Part shown: in pieces, positions 16,994-25,195 of the stretch
Layout: each line of letters starts with the position of its first letter
How positions within the stretch are numbered: position 1 is the first letter of the stretch
Origin: Treponema sp. UBA3662
GTDB taxonomy: Bacteria; Spirochaetota; Spirochaetia; Treponematales; Treponemataceae
Assembly: GCA_002373205.1 (NCBI GenBank)
Contig: DFJV01000121.1
Span: 1-51,519, forward strand
Direction of reading: 5' to 3'
DNA length: 51,519 nucleotides
Translations under genes and position numbers: made by a program
The notes under the pieces: generated by a model
Database searches by the model: none
Told to the model about the DNA's origin: nothing
What the model saw: the letters and a program-made list of their open reading frames with translations, nothing else

Positions 16994-18745
16994 ATGAAAG
17001 AACTTATGTTAGGAAATAAGGCTTTGGCCCGCGGCTTGTACGAGGCAGGATGTGCAGTCGCAAGCTCTTACCCGGGAACACCGAGCACGGAGGTTACGGA
17101 AGAAGCTGCCAAATTCAAGGAGATATATTGCGAATGGGCTCCAAACGAAAAGGTTGCCCTGGAAGCTGCCTTTGGTGCATGCCTTGCCGGAAAGAGAAGT
17201 TTCTGTGCAATGAAGCACGTTGGCCTTAACGTTGCGGCAGACCCAATGTTCACCATTTCCTACACAGGCGTAAATGCCGGAATGATTATAAACGTTGCAG
17301 ACGATGCGGGAATGCATTCTTCCCAGAACGAGCAGGACAGCCGCCACTATGCCATTGCGGCAAAGATTCCAATGCTGGAACCGAGCGACTCTGCGGAAGC
17401 CCTTTACTTTACCAAAAAGGCCTACGAGATTTCAGAAAAATTTGACACGCCGGTTCTTCTAAAGATGTGCACCCGCGTAAGCCATTCACAGAGCATTGTT
17501 GAAACTTCCGAGCGGGTTGAACCACCTGTTAAGCCCTACCAGAAGGATGCCTCAAAATACGTAATGGCACCCGCAAACGCAAAGCGCCGCCACCCCTTTG
17601 TAGAAGAGCGCACAAAAAAGCTTTCCGAGTTTGCAGAGACAAGCGACCTGAATAAGGTTGAATACTCCTCTGCCCCGGAAGGAAAGAAGCTTGGCATAAT
17701 CTGCGACAGCACCTGCTACCAGTACGCAAAGGAAGTCTTTGGAGACAGCGTTTCCATCCTAAAGCTTGGCATGGTCTGGCCACTTCCACAAAAGCTGATT
17801 AAGGACTTTGCAAACAAGGTTGAGCGCGTGGTTGTTCTTGAAGAGCTTGACCCGATTATAGAAACACTTGTAAAGGCAATGGGCCTTAAGGCAGAAGGAA
17901 AGAACATATTCCCTGTTACCGATGAATTTTCGCAGGGAATGGTTGCATCGCTTCTTGGCAAGGAATTTGGAAAGGAAGCAAAGACTGGCTGCTCAAAGAT
18001 AGACGGTCTTCCTGTAAGGCCTCCTGTAATGTGTTCAGGATGTCCGCACAGGGGACTTTTCTATACACTGCACAAGCAGAAGTGCACGGTTATGGGAGAC
18101 ATTGGCTGCTATACACTCGGAGCAATGCCGCCACTAAGCGCAATGGACGCAACTGAATGCATGGGGGCATCCGTAAGCTCAATCCACGGATTCAACAAGG
18201 CGACTGGCGGTGAAACGGAAGGAAAGACTGTAGCGGTTATTGGAGACAGCACATTCATGCACTCAGGAATGACTGGCCTTGCAAACATTGCCTACAACCA
18301 GAGCAATTCAACCGTAATAATCCTTGACAATTCTATTACAGGAATGACTGGCCACCAACAGAACCCAACCACAGGATTTAACCTTCGCGGAGACCCGGCA
18401 GGAAAGATTGACCTTGAGGCGCTTTGCAAGGCACTGGGTATAAAGCGTGTCCGCGTCTGTGACCCCTACAACTTAAAGGAAACTGAAACTGCTGTAAAGG
18501 AAGAGCTTTCTGTAAAGGAACCGTCCGTAATCATAAGCAGAAGGCCTTGCGCCCTCTTAAAATATGTAAAACATAACCCGCCGCTAAAGGTGAACGAGGA
18601 AAAATGCCGGGGCTGCAAGTCCTGCATGCAGATTGGCTGCCCTTCAATCAGCTTTAAGAACAAAAAGGCTGTTATTGATTCAACCCAGTGCGTGGGCTGT
18701 GGAGTCTGTTCACAGATGTGCGCATTTGGGGCATTTGAGCAGTAG
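16994..18745 (+). CDS. iorA: indolepyruvate ferredoxin oxidoreductase, alpha subunit
   Basis: This 583-residue subunit oxidises aryl pyruvates (from Trp, Phe and Tyr transamination) to aryl-acetyl-CoA and passes electrons to ferredoxin; the reaction can run in reverse. Domains in order: an N-terminal pyrimidine-binding domain (MLGNKALARGLYEAG, SYPGTPSTEV), a transketolase-C-like middle, the TPP-binding domain (GDIGCYTLGAMPPL, then GDSTFMHSGMTGLAN and ILDNSITGMTG), and two C-terminal 4Fe-4S motifs (CRGCKSCMQIGC and CVGCGVCSQMC). The enzyme normally needs the beta subunit IorB. No iorB follows: the next 220 bases are repeats and then a gene on the other strand. The subunit must be encoded elsewhere, or the alpha chain works alone. 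Confidence 0.95.
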   Translation: MKELMLGNKALARGLYEAGCAVASSYPGTPSTEVTEEAAKFKEIYCEWAPNEKVALEAAFGACLAGKRSFCAMKHVGLNVAADPMFTISYTGVNAGMIINVADDAGMHSSQNEQDSRHYAIAAKIPMLEPSDSAEALYFTKKAYEISEKFDTPVLLKMCTRVSHSQSIVETSERVEPPVKPYQKDASKYVMAPANAKRRHPFVEERTKKLSEFAETSDLNKVEYSSAPEGKKLGIICDSTCYQYAKEVFGDSVSILKLGMVWPLPQKLIKDFANKVERVVVLEELDPIIETLVKAMGLKAEGKNIFPVTDEFSQGMVASLLGKEFGKEAKTGCSKIDGLPVRPPVMCSGCPHRGLFYTLHKQKCTVMGDIGCYTLGAMPPLSAMDATECMGASVSSIHGFNKATGGETEGKTVAVIGDSTFMHSGMTGLANIAYNQSNSTVIILDNSITGMTGHQQNPTTGFNLRGDPAGKIDLEALCKALGIKRVRVCDPYNLKETETAVKEELSVKEPSVIISRRPCALLKYVKHNPPLKVNEEKCRGCKSCMQIGCPSISFKNKKAVIDSTQCVGCGVCSQMCAFGAFEQ

Positions 18746-18750
18746 ACGTA

Positions 18751-18951
18751 GTGGTTCGACAGGCTCACCAACCATGGTTCAACAAGTTCACCAACTGTGG
18801 TTCGGCGGGCTTGTTGAAGCAATATCTCTTTGCAAGCGCCCCTTCGACTGGGCTCAGGGAGCGGGGGTGCAGGGATTGTTGAAGCAACATCGCTTTGCAA
18901 GCGCCCCTTCGACTGGGCTCAGTGGTTCGACAGGCTCACCAACCGTGGTTC
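18751..18951 (+). repeat. interspersed direct repeats downstream of iorA
   Basis: Two units alternate. Unit x (GTGGTTCGACAGGCTCACCA, then ACC and TGGTTC) occurs at 18751-18780 and 18922-18951. Unit y (TTGTTGAAGCAA, then CTTTGCAAGCGCCCCTTC and GACTGGGCTCAG) occurs at about 18811-18857 and 18877-18922. The GTTCGACAGGCTCA core is also present at 35224-35236. No gene or clear terminator is seen here. Confidence 0.7.
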
Positions 18952-18969
18952 GGCGGGGTCACTAGCCGA

Positions 18970-21834
18970 TTAGTGCTTTTTTAGAAGTTTCTTTGTTACC
19001 TTCTTAAAGTTTTCTATGCTAAGGGGCTTTGCAGTGTGGGCGTTCATGCCGGCACGAAGGGCATTCTGAACGTCTTCGTTAAAGGCGTTGGCCGTCATTG
19101 CAACGAGGGGAATATTCCTTGCCTCCCTGCGCTTTTCGTCGCTAAGGGTCACGTCGTCCCCAAGGTTGCGGATTGCGCGGGCTGCATCATAGCCGTTCAT
19201 CACAGGCATCTGTATGTCCGTAAGAATCATGTCGTAGCTGCCCGGAGCAGAAGACTTGAACGCTTCCACAAGTTCCTTGCCATTCTCCGTTATCTTTACC
19301 TTTGCACCGTTCACGCTGAGTATTTCCGCCAGCAGTTCGGAATTAATCTTGTTGTCCTCCGCAGCAAGGAAGTTAAGGCCAGAAAGAACGCTTTCTTCCT
19401 TTTGTTCATCCTTTGCATCCTTGTCCCTGGAAGGCTCCTTTGCATTTCTTTCCTCTTCTATCTTTGTGATTGCAGCTTTTAACGCCGTCATAAAGAAGGG
19501 CTTGGGAATAAAACCGTCCACTCCGGCAGCCTTTGCATCCTTTTCCACCTGTGAAAAATCGTAGGAGGTAAAGAGGAAAATGAGTATGCCCGGTGGAAGC
19601 ATCTTCCTTATGCGCCTTGCAGTTTCAAGACCGTCAATGTCCGGCATAAGAAGGTCAAGAAGAACTATGTCAAAGCCAAAGCCAGCCTGGTTGGCCATGA
19701 AGAGCTTTTCAAGGGCCTTTTCGCCACGATTTACGCAGTCAATAAAAACACCGGTGTCCTTCATCTCTTCCGTAATGTTTTCCAGGACTTCCTTTTCGTC
19801 ATCAACAATAAGCATCCTCTTAAAATTGTGGTTGCCCCAGAATTCCGCATCGCTTTCGTCTGCCACAATCTTTAGCGGAAGGATTACGGTAAATTTTGTT
19901 CCCTTGCCAATCTTGCTGTCCACGTTTATGGTTCCGCCCATAAGGTCAACAAGGTTACGGGTTATGGCAAGCCCCAGACCAGTTCCGTTCACGTCCTCGT
20001 AGCCGGAAAGCACTTCCCTGCTAAAAGGAGTGAATATTTTTTCCATGTAAGACTTGGACATTCCGCGTCCGTTGTCTTCCACCTCAAAGGAAATGTTTTC
20101 GTAAAGCGAAGACTTTGTAGGAATGCCCTTTATCCTTAGGGTAATTTTTCCGCCTTCATCCGTGTATTTTTGCGCGTTGGAAATAAGGTTTATAAGAATC
20201 TGCTCCAGGCGGTTTTCGTCCGCGACAAATTTGTCATGCTTAACGTCGCTAACATATATGTTAAAATTCTGATTCTTCTTTTCCATACCGGTGCGCATTA
20301 TGTTATCTATGATAGACACCGTGTTTGCAATATTGAATTCCCTGGCATTCAGAATCATGCTGCCCGCTTCTATCTTGGACATGTCAAGCACGTCGTTTAT
20401 AAGGTCAAGCAGATGGTTTCCGGAAGCAAGAATCTTCATTGCCCTGTCACGCACATAGTCGGGGTTGTCTGCATTCTTTAGAAGCAGAGACGAAAACCCT
20501 ATTACGGCATTCATCGGCGTGCGTATGTCGTGGGACATCTTAGAAAAGAATTCGCTCTTTACGCGGCTTGCCTGTTTTGCGGCTTCCAGAGCTTCCTTAA
20601 GCTGCTCGTTGCGCTTTTTTTCTTCGTAGATGCTCTTTGTAATGTCCGTAAGTGAAAGAAGAATTTTCTGCTTCTTTTCGTCCAGCCAGACAAGGCGGAT
20701 CTGCTTTTTTCTTAGAACTTTCCTGTCCTTGTCGGAATAAAGGTCAAAAAAGTGCAGTATCTCGTTCTCCGTCATCAGCTGCTTTTTTATTGTGACGGCA
20801 GAAAAAGTTTCGTAGAATTTGTTGCGCTCAACCTCGTCTACGGTAAGGGCCGCACCTTCATTTAAAAGCTTGGAATACGGAATGATTTTTTGCGCCTCGG
20901 AAGCTTGTTCGCTTGCGGTAAGCCAGCTGCCAACTTTTAGCGTTATGTTTTCCGTCTTGGGGTCAAGAAGGGCTATAAAGTCCACATTGTCCAGTGCGGT
21001 CTTTTTTAAAAGCATGTCGTCTTCCACAAGCTTTTGCTCAAGTTCGTAGCTTTTGGAAATGTCCGTCCTAATAAGAAGTGCCTTTCGCTCTTCGCGGTTA
21101 AGCCATGTGACCCTAAACTGCTTTCTTGAAGGATGGCTCTTGTCTCCAAGAAAGTCAAAGACCATGTAGACAACCCCTTCACGGTTAAGGCGCTCCTCAA
21201 GGTTGTCGCTATAAAAGGTGTTCCTAAAGTCTTTGCGGGATTCTCCGTCGCTAAGATACATCTTGGAAATATTGGCAAGAATCTTTTCCCGTGTGGCCAC
21301 GCGCTCGTTTTCCGGAGTTGGAATTCCGTACCATGAACCGTATTCCAGAGTTACCAGACTGGTGCTAAAGTCTATTACCGCAATGAATTCGTTGGCTTCA
21401 AGACATGCCTGGCGAAGAATCTCGTCCCTGAGTGCATTTTTTTTGCCGGCATCAGATTCGCCGCCGCCCGGCAAAGCAGTAAGGACAATTGCAACATAGC
21501 CCTTTTCCACCAAAAAGCCCTGGCCGTTAAAGCGCACAGATTGATTTTTACCTTGAAGCAAAAAAGTCCTGGACTGTCCAAGCCTAAGCACGTTGCGGCA
21601 CTCGCAAACAAGATCCCTGGCAAAAGGAATTGAAGACTGCAAAAGGGAATTCCCTTCAAGAGAGATTGAATTCTTACCGCCTGCAAGCCCAAAAGCCTCG
21701 TTTGACCATACAAAAGTAAAGTCACCTTCTCCCGTATAGTCCGGGGGTACAGCCGCTTTTACAATACAAAAAGCCGAGGGGTTTCTTTCGTAGACATACT
21801 TGAAACTTTTTAGATCAAACGGTAAATCTGGCAT
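18970..21834 (-). CDS. cytosolic hybrid histidine kinase with two receiver domains
   Basis: This 954-residue protein has no membrane segment. Residues about 10-120 look like a PAS-type sensor. Two similar modules follow (about 138-262 and 272-402); each opens with a LxxxDFIAxxD-like strand and GSW, and each closes with a TWL/VWL strand plus DISKS or DITKS, so they are a tandem duplication. The kinase core has SHDIRTPMN (His435), the N box LINLISNAQKYTDEGG, and GTGLGLAITRNLV. Two receiver domains end the protein: one with LLDLLMPDIDG (Asp727) and one with LTDIQMPVMNG (Asp873). No separate output protein is adjacent. A TATAAT lies six bases before the ATG (leaderless geometry). The signal sensed is unknown. 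Confidence 0.93.
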   Translation of the reverse strand: MPDLPFDLKSFKYVYERNPSAFCIVKAAVPPDYTGEGDFTFVWSNEAFGLAGGKNSISLEGNSLLQSSIPFARDLVCECRNVLRLGQSRTFLLQGKNQSVRFNGQGFLVEKGYVAIVLTALPGGGESDAGKKNALRDEILRQACLEANEFIAVIDFSTSLVTLEYGSWYGIPTPENERVATREKILANISKMYLSDGESRKDFRNTFYSDNLEERLNREGVVYMVFDFLGDKSHPSRKQFRVTWLNREERKALLIRTDISKSYELEQKLVEDDMLLKKTALDNVDFIALLDPKTENITLKVGSWLTASEQASEAQKIIPYSKLLNEGAALTVDEVERNKFYETFSAVTIKKQLMTENEILHFFDLYSDKDRKVLRKKQIRLVWLDEKKQKILLSLTDITKSIYEEKKRNEQLKEALEAAKQASRVKSEFFSKMSHDIRTPMNAVIGFSSLLLKNADNPDYVRDRAMKILASGNHLLDLINDVLDMSKIEAGSMILNAREFNIANTVSIIDNIMRTGMEKKNQNFNIYVSDVKHDKFVADENRLEQILINLISNAQKYTDEGGKITLRIKGIPTKSSLYENISFEVEDNGRGMSKSYMEKIFTPFSREVLSGYEDVNGTGLGLAITRNLVDLMGGTINVDSKIGKGTKFTVILPLKIVADESDAEFWGNHNFKRMLIVDDEKEVLENITEEMKDTGVFIDCVNRGEKALEKLFMANQAGFGFDIVLLDLLMPDIDGLETARRIRKMLPPGILIFLFTSYDFSQVEKDAKAAGVDGFIPKPFFMTALKAAITKIEEERNAKEPSRDKDAKDEQKEESVLSGLNFLAAEDNKINSELLAEILSVNGAKVKITENGKELVEAFKSSAPGSYDMILTDIQMPVMNGYDAARAIRNLGDDVTLSDEKRREARNIPLVAMTANAFNEDVQNALRAGMNAHTAKPLSIENFKKVTKKLLKKH

Positions 21835-21840
21835 AATAAA

Positions 21841-21869
21841 ATTATAGCAAAAAAAGCAAAATTAGCAAA
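21841..21869 (-). promoter_or_regulatory. promoter of the hybrid histidine kinase gene
   Basis: A perfect TATAAT (21841-21846) sits six bases before the ATG at 21834. The -35 (TTTGCT, 21864-21869) is weak. There is no Shine-Dalgarno sequence. Confidence 0.55.
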
Positions 21870-21997
21870 TAGAAAATTTTGCAGGGGCCATTTTTGCCTG
21901 CGGCAAAAACCGCGCTATCCGCCATTCCGTTGTCACTCCAGCCTCTTCCCTCGCTCGCTGCGCTCGTTCAGTCCAGTGGCCGCCTCCGGCGTGGCTC

Positions 21998-22096
21998 CTA
22001 TCGCTTGTCCGTATGCTCACAGGGGGGCAGGCATGTTCTTCCGCCATTTTCTTTTGACAAAAAACGCATGGAAACAAGTATGTCATAATCATGCAT
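21998..22096 (-). pseudogene. truncated EF-Tu domain 3-like gene (5' fragment only)
   Basis: The first 25 codons match the gene at 22797-23120 almost exactly (MHDYDILVSMRFLSKENGG, then RTCLPP), after which the sequence departs into repetitive DNA and reaches TAG at 21998. The break falls close to the point where the longer copy has its in-frame TGA. The ATG overlaps the stop of the upstream membrane-protein gene (ATGCATGA). The sequence beyond, 21870-21997, is a GC-rich repetitive stretch with a hairpin (TTTTTGCC-GCA-GGCAAAAA on the minus strand) and no gene. Confidence 0.75.
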
Positions 22097-22444
22097 TTTT
22101 ATTTTTCTGCCTGTTGAAGAATTCAATGATGGAATGTATGTTCTTTATAAAAGACGGTAAGAAAGCGTATCTAAGGAACAGGTAAAAAAGTGAGAGCGAG
22201 CCCAAGATGGCTATGGAAAAGAAGGCGATGTTTACGGTTTTGCATTTTTCCCAATCGGCCAGGCTTACAAGATTTTTCTTTCCGTCATTGTCTACAAGGT
22301 AGTATTGGCCGTTTACAATTTCACTTCCTTCGTTCAATATGTTGCCGCCTATTTTTTGTTGAAGAGCACAAAGTAGGCTGTTGCAAAGATTGAAAGGAGA
22401 ATCATGAGTACACAAAAAACATTTACTTTTACTTCCAGCCGCAT
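22089..22444 (-). pseudogene. small two-helix membrane protein, frameshifted in a poly-A run
   Basis: The ATG at 22444 follows AAAGGATTGGT. The protein starts MRLEVKVNVFCVLMILLSIF, a first membrane helix, and reads NKK then TAG. Adding one A to the AAAAAA run restores NKKIGGNILNEGSEI, and the frame then stays open to TGA at 22089. That second part contains another membrane helix (VNIAFFSIAILGSLSLFYLF) and a basic, Asn/Lys-rich tail. The intact product would be about 118 residues. I do not recognise the family. It lies between a small DUF5071-like remnant and the truncated EF-Tu-like fragment, in the same order as the neighbouring cluster. Confidence 0.7.
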
Positions 22445-22446
22445 TT

Positions 22447-22515
22447 TTACCAATCCTTTAGTAATACTTTGTCTATTTTTGAAAGATATTCCTCGATTAT
22501 TTTCTTCTGAAACAT
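22447..22515 (-). pseudogene. 22-codon internal-deletion remnant of a DUF5071-like gene
   Basis: This short frame reads MFQKKIIEEYLSKIDKVLLK then DW, with GAGG ten bases upstream of its ATG. Its head (EEYLSKI) matches the start of the DUF5071-like protein at 23123-23563 (YEEYISKL) and its tail (VLLKDW) matches that protein's end (IIALKDW), including the identical AAGGATTGGTAA stop context. About 120 codons between the two ends are missing in frame. It may still be translated. A possible promoter element (TATAAA) lies just upstream. Confidence 0.5.
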
Positions 22516-22588
22516 TTTAATTCCTCATATTATTTATAACAGAAAAAATAATTTTTTTTACAGAGTAGTTGCATTTGTTAAGATGCGT

Positions 22589-22680
22589 TAGGGATTGGAG
22601 GGGCGGCGAAGCCGTTCTCGCGAAGCGAGAATGGAGCGACAGCGGAACCCCGGAAAGCCCGACCCGCCTTTAGGCGGGGA
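22589..22680 (+). repeat. structured dispersed element family 1, copy E
   Basis: Outer stem GGG (22591-22593)/CCC (22658-22660), inner stem GGGG (22600-22603)/CCCC (22648-22651); head hairpins CGGC-GAA-GCCG (22604-22614), TTCTCGC-GAA-GCGAGAA (22615-22631) and the GCGACAGC loop. A distal hairpin CCCGCC-TTTA-GGCGGG (22663-22678) follows. Confidence 0.8.
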
Positions 22681-22775
22681 ACGCCCAGCGTAGCTTCAAG
22701 GGACGCCCAGCAAAGCTTCAAGGGACGCCCAGCGTAGCTTCAAGGAACCCCCAGCGCAGCTTCAAGGAACGCCCA
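22681..22775 (+). repeat. 22-bp tandem repeat, about 4.3 units
   Basis: Units of the form ACGCCCAGCGTAGCTTCAAG plus GG or GA begin at 22681, 22703, 22725 and 22747, with a partial fifth at 22769. Variation is confined to the GTA/AAA/GCA triplet and the last base. It directly abuts family 1 copy E and has no gene. Confidence 0.85.
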
Positions 22776-22796
22776 TATAAAAAAGATTAAGCAAAT

Positions 22797-23120
22797 CTAT
22801 TCTTTGATTTTGGTAATGTGTCCAGTGGCGATTTTTACATTTCCTTCGTAGAGGGTAAAGTTTTTTCCTACAGACAATTTGTTTTTTATTTCTGGAAAGT
22901 TCAGGAATAGAATTTTTACGTTGAGCAATTCAGTTTGAAAACTATAGTTTTGAATGTAACTTCCTATGACAATTCCGCAGCAATAGCCATACTTGCCATC
23001 GTCAAGTCTAAAAATTGGCCTGTAGGTGTAGTCTCAGTCTTCCACAGGGGGCAGGCATGTTCTTCCGCCATTTTCTTTGGACAAGAAGCACATGGAAACC
23101 AAGATGTCGTAGTCATGCAT
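22797..23120 (-). pseudogene. stand-alone EF-Tu domain 3-like protein with an in-frame TGA
   Basis: The frame from ATG 23120 to TAG 22797 is 107 codons with a single TGA at codon 29 (23034-23036). The product resembles the third (beta-barrel) domain of EF-Tu: SKENGGRTCLPP matches the SKEEGGRHTPF region, YRPIFRLDD matches YRPQFYFR, and LSVGKNFTLYEGNVKIATG resembles the closing strands (GLRFAIREGGRTVGAG). The GTPase domain and domain 2 are absent, so it cannot act as a translation factor. The TGA sits in the loop between GGR and YRP and could come from GGA by one base change. Selenocysteine is possible but no obvious hairpin follows. The ATG is three bases after the DUF5071-like stop and shares its AAGGATTGG. 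Confidence 0.65.
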
Positions 23121-23122
23121 TT

Positions 23123-23563
23123 TTACCAATCCTTTAGAGCTATAATTTTACCTAGAGTTATCTCTTTAAAATCTGAATCTGAAAGCTCAAAGTGAACTAC
23201 CAATTCATATAGATAAGAAAGCCAATTTCCGTCTTTTTCCAGGCAAGCGGATTTTAGGGCACTTTCCAGAGGTGGCAGTATGTCTTCTTTGCGAATGCCC
23301 TTTAGTATTCCAAGTGCTTGCAATGCTCCCGGCCAATTTAAGTCCATGAGCAGGTACAACAGTTCTCCTGCAAGCTGCACCTTCTCTTCATAGCTTCTTT
23401 TTTTTATGACCGCAACCAGATTTTCCCAAATATCTTTTGAGCTTTTTCTTATGCAGTTTGAAAAATCCCAATCAGGGGCTTGAGTCAAAAAACGAATGGC
23501 TTCCTTCTGTTCCGATTCCGTTCTATGCCAGCTTAGCTTGCTTATGTATTCTTCGTAAGGCAT
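23123..23563 (-). CDS. DUF5071-like protein, probable immunity-type protein
   Basis: This 146-residue helical protein has the DUF5071 signature LLYLLMDLNWPGALQALGIL, a HEAT-like hairpin. It overlaps the upstream secreted-protein gene by one base (TAATG at 23561-23565), which favours the ATG at 23563 (MPYEEYISKLSW); an ATG at 23578 is possible. Relatives often lie among orphan immunity genes of polymorphic toxins, but no toxin is in this window, so the role is open. The downstream EF-Tu-like frame begins three bases after its stop. A 22-codon deletion remnant of a paralog is at 22447-22515. Confidence 0.75.
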   Translation of the reverse strand: MPYEEYISKLSWHRTESEQKEAIRFLTQAPDWDFSNCIRKSSKDIWENLVAVIKKRSYEEKVQLAGELLYLLMDLNWPGALQALGILKGIRKEDILPPLESALKSACLEKDGNWLSYLYELVVHFELSDSDFKEITLGKIIALKDW

Positions 23564-25008
23564 TATCTTTCTTGCCATCTTCCTTGGCAGCCTTTGGGGA
23601 ATATGTATTCCGCATAGCTAAATTCTTTGTCTTCTACGAAGAACCAGGGGGAGATGGATTCGAAGCTTTTTATAACGTGAAGGTCCTGGGCTGGCATGTA
23701 GCCCTGGCCAAGAAGCATGATTTTTTTTCCGGTCTTTTTGTTTACCGCCATGTCTGTTACAAAGACTGCGTGCCCCGGGTTTCCGCTTTTCACAAAGACG
23801 TCGCCTATGCGCAAGTCGCTTATGCTGATTGGCTTTATTTCTTTTGCCATGGAGCGGGTACTTGCGTAGCTGTAGACAATGCGCAGGTACTGGTCAAAGA
23901 TTTCCCTTGTTGCACCCTTGGCATAGCCTGCCTTCCATCCGCTGCCTGTGAGCCTGTAGCCGTCCACGTACTTGCTGAAGGGCATGTAGACTCCGCCTTC
24001 GCTGTCAAAACCGATTTTTGAATATTCTCCGCGGGCGTAATAGTATTCAGCACGCATTTTCATGCAGGCATCGGCACACTGGAGAATGTCTTCGCTAAGC
24101 TGTGGAAAGTCGTAGACTGCAATGTGGAAGCTTTGGCTTTTTAGCTTTCCGTTGTAATAGTAGACTGGGCTTCCGTCGGGCTTTAAGGGGAGCTTTCTGT
24201 AGAAGTCTTCGTAGGAGCCGGCCTTTACGCTTACACGTTCGTAGCCTTCCGGAACTCCAATCCTTGTTTCTACGGTCATGCCGCTCTTGTTTATTTCTAC
24301 GCTTGGACCTTGGGGGCCAAAGATGAAGTCCCAGATGTCGTCCCAGCCGTCGTTGCTTGGGGATTGGGAACCTGCCGGCTGTGAAGATGATGACTGTGAA
24401 GATGCGGTCTGCGAGCTTGATGTCTGTGAACTAGCGGATTGGGAACCGGCACGCTGGCCTGCACCTTGGCCTGCACTCTGGCTTGCAGAAGATGAACTTG
24501 TTGCGCTTTGGCTTTGCTGGCTTGCCCTAGAGTTGGCCTCTGCCCTTCTTTGAATTTCCAAAAGCTCAGCACCCTTTCTTTGCTGCTCACTCTTGGCCTG
24601 GGCAATTCCTGCGGCAGAAGTGTCGTTTACGGTTATGCTAAAAATGAATTTGTAGTAGTCGCATTTTACTTCTACGTAGGTTCCGCCCTGCTTTAAGGCT
24701 TTTATTGTGAATTGGCTGGGGTTGGATGAACTCTGTGTTACCTGTGCCACGGATGGATTTGCGCTTGTTGCCTTGACTGGAGTTCCGTTTGCGGCAGGGT
24801 CGCTTGTTGCAATAAAGGTAAAGGAATTTTCACCTGACAGGTTGAGCGTTATGTAGCTTGTTCCCTTGGGATAAATTTGACCGTCTTTGGAAACCTGCAC
24901 GCCCTTTAGCTTTGGCTTTGAGGAATCCTTTGAGCCCATGGAAAATGCAGCCTGAGCAAGAGCGGCAAATGCCATTACTGCTAAAATTATTCTTTTGGAA
25001 CTTTTCAT
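23563..25008 (-). CDS. secreted DUF4846-like protein with Ser/Gln-rich linker
   Basis: This 481-residue protein starts with a signal peptide (MKSSKRIILAVMAFAALAQA). Residues about 30-130 are beta-rich and bacterial-Ig-like (VKATSANPSVAQVTQSSSNP). A low-complexity linker of S, Q, A and G spans about 165-240. The C-terminal half matches the DUF4846 pattern: YMPFSKYVDGYRLTGSGWK, then RIVYSYASTRSM, DLRIGDVFVKSGNPGHAVFV and LLGQGYMPAQDLHV. DUF4846 proteins are secreted and of unknown biochemistry; the GDxF and GHAVxV residues resemble NlpC/P60-like folds (weak inference). The ATG at 25008 is set by a strong AAAGGAGG. Its stop overlaps the DUF5071-like start, so the two are coupled. Confidence 0.85.
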   Translation of the reverse strand: MKSSKRIILAVMAFAALAQAAFSMGSKDSSKPKLKGVQVSKDGQIYPKGTSYITLNLSGENSFTFIATSDPAANGTPVKATSANPSVAQVTQSSSNPSQFTIKALKQGGTYVEVKCDYYKFIFSITVNDTSAAGIAQAKSEQQRKGAELLEIQRRAEANSRASQQSQSATSSSSASQSAGQGAGQRAGSQSASSQTSSSQTASSQSSSSQPAGSQSPSNDGWDDIWDFIFGPQGPSVEINKSGMTVETRIGVPEGYERVSVKAGSYEDFYRKLPLKPDGSPVYYYNGKLKSQSFHIAVYDFPQLSEDILQCADACMKMRAEYYYARGEYSKIGFDSEGGVYMPFSKYVDGYRLTGSGWKAGYAKGATREIFDQYLRIVYSYASTRSMAKEIKPISISDLRIGDVFVKSGNPGHAVFVTDMAVNKKTGKKIMLLGQGYMPAQDLHVIKSFESISPWFFVEDKEFSYAEYIFPKGCQGRWQER

Positions 25009-25129
25009 GTAAAACGCCTCCTTTTTGTGGTGTTTTGTTAGGGGTGTCTTGTTCAATGCCATTAGCAAAGAACCGTCATGCCGAACCCCCACGCCTCATT
25101 TCCATCTCTCTTCAATGCTATAATTTGAG

Positions 25130-25150
25130 ATTCTGAGTCAAGCTCAGAAT
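25130..25150 (+). repeat. small palindrome, family 3
   Basis: ATTCTGAG-TCAAG-CTCAGAAT followed by GACG. The surrounding 55 bases (about 25121-25175) recur in inverted orientation at 51252-51305. A second arm (CATGCCGAAC) is at 25077-25086. The 187-base gap contains nothing else recognisable. Confidence 0.7.
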
Positions 25151-25195
25151 GACGCAAAGTTAATGACATTGGTGCTTGTTAGGGCAAGAAGGTTT

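Noticed and set aside
22585..22790. Possible CRISPR array
   Set aside because: The 22-bp units are directly joined without spacers and are only four in number; no cas genes are near.
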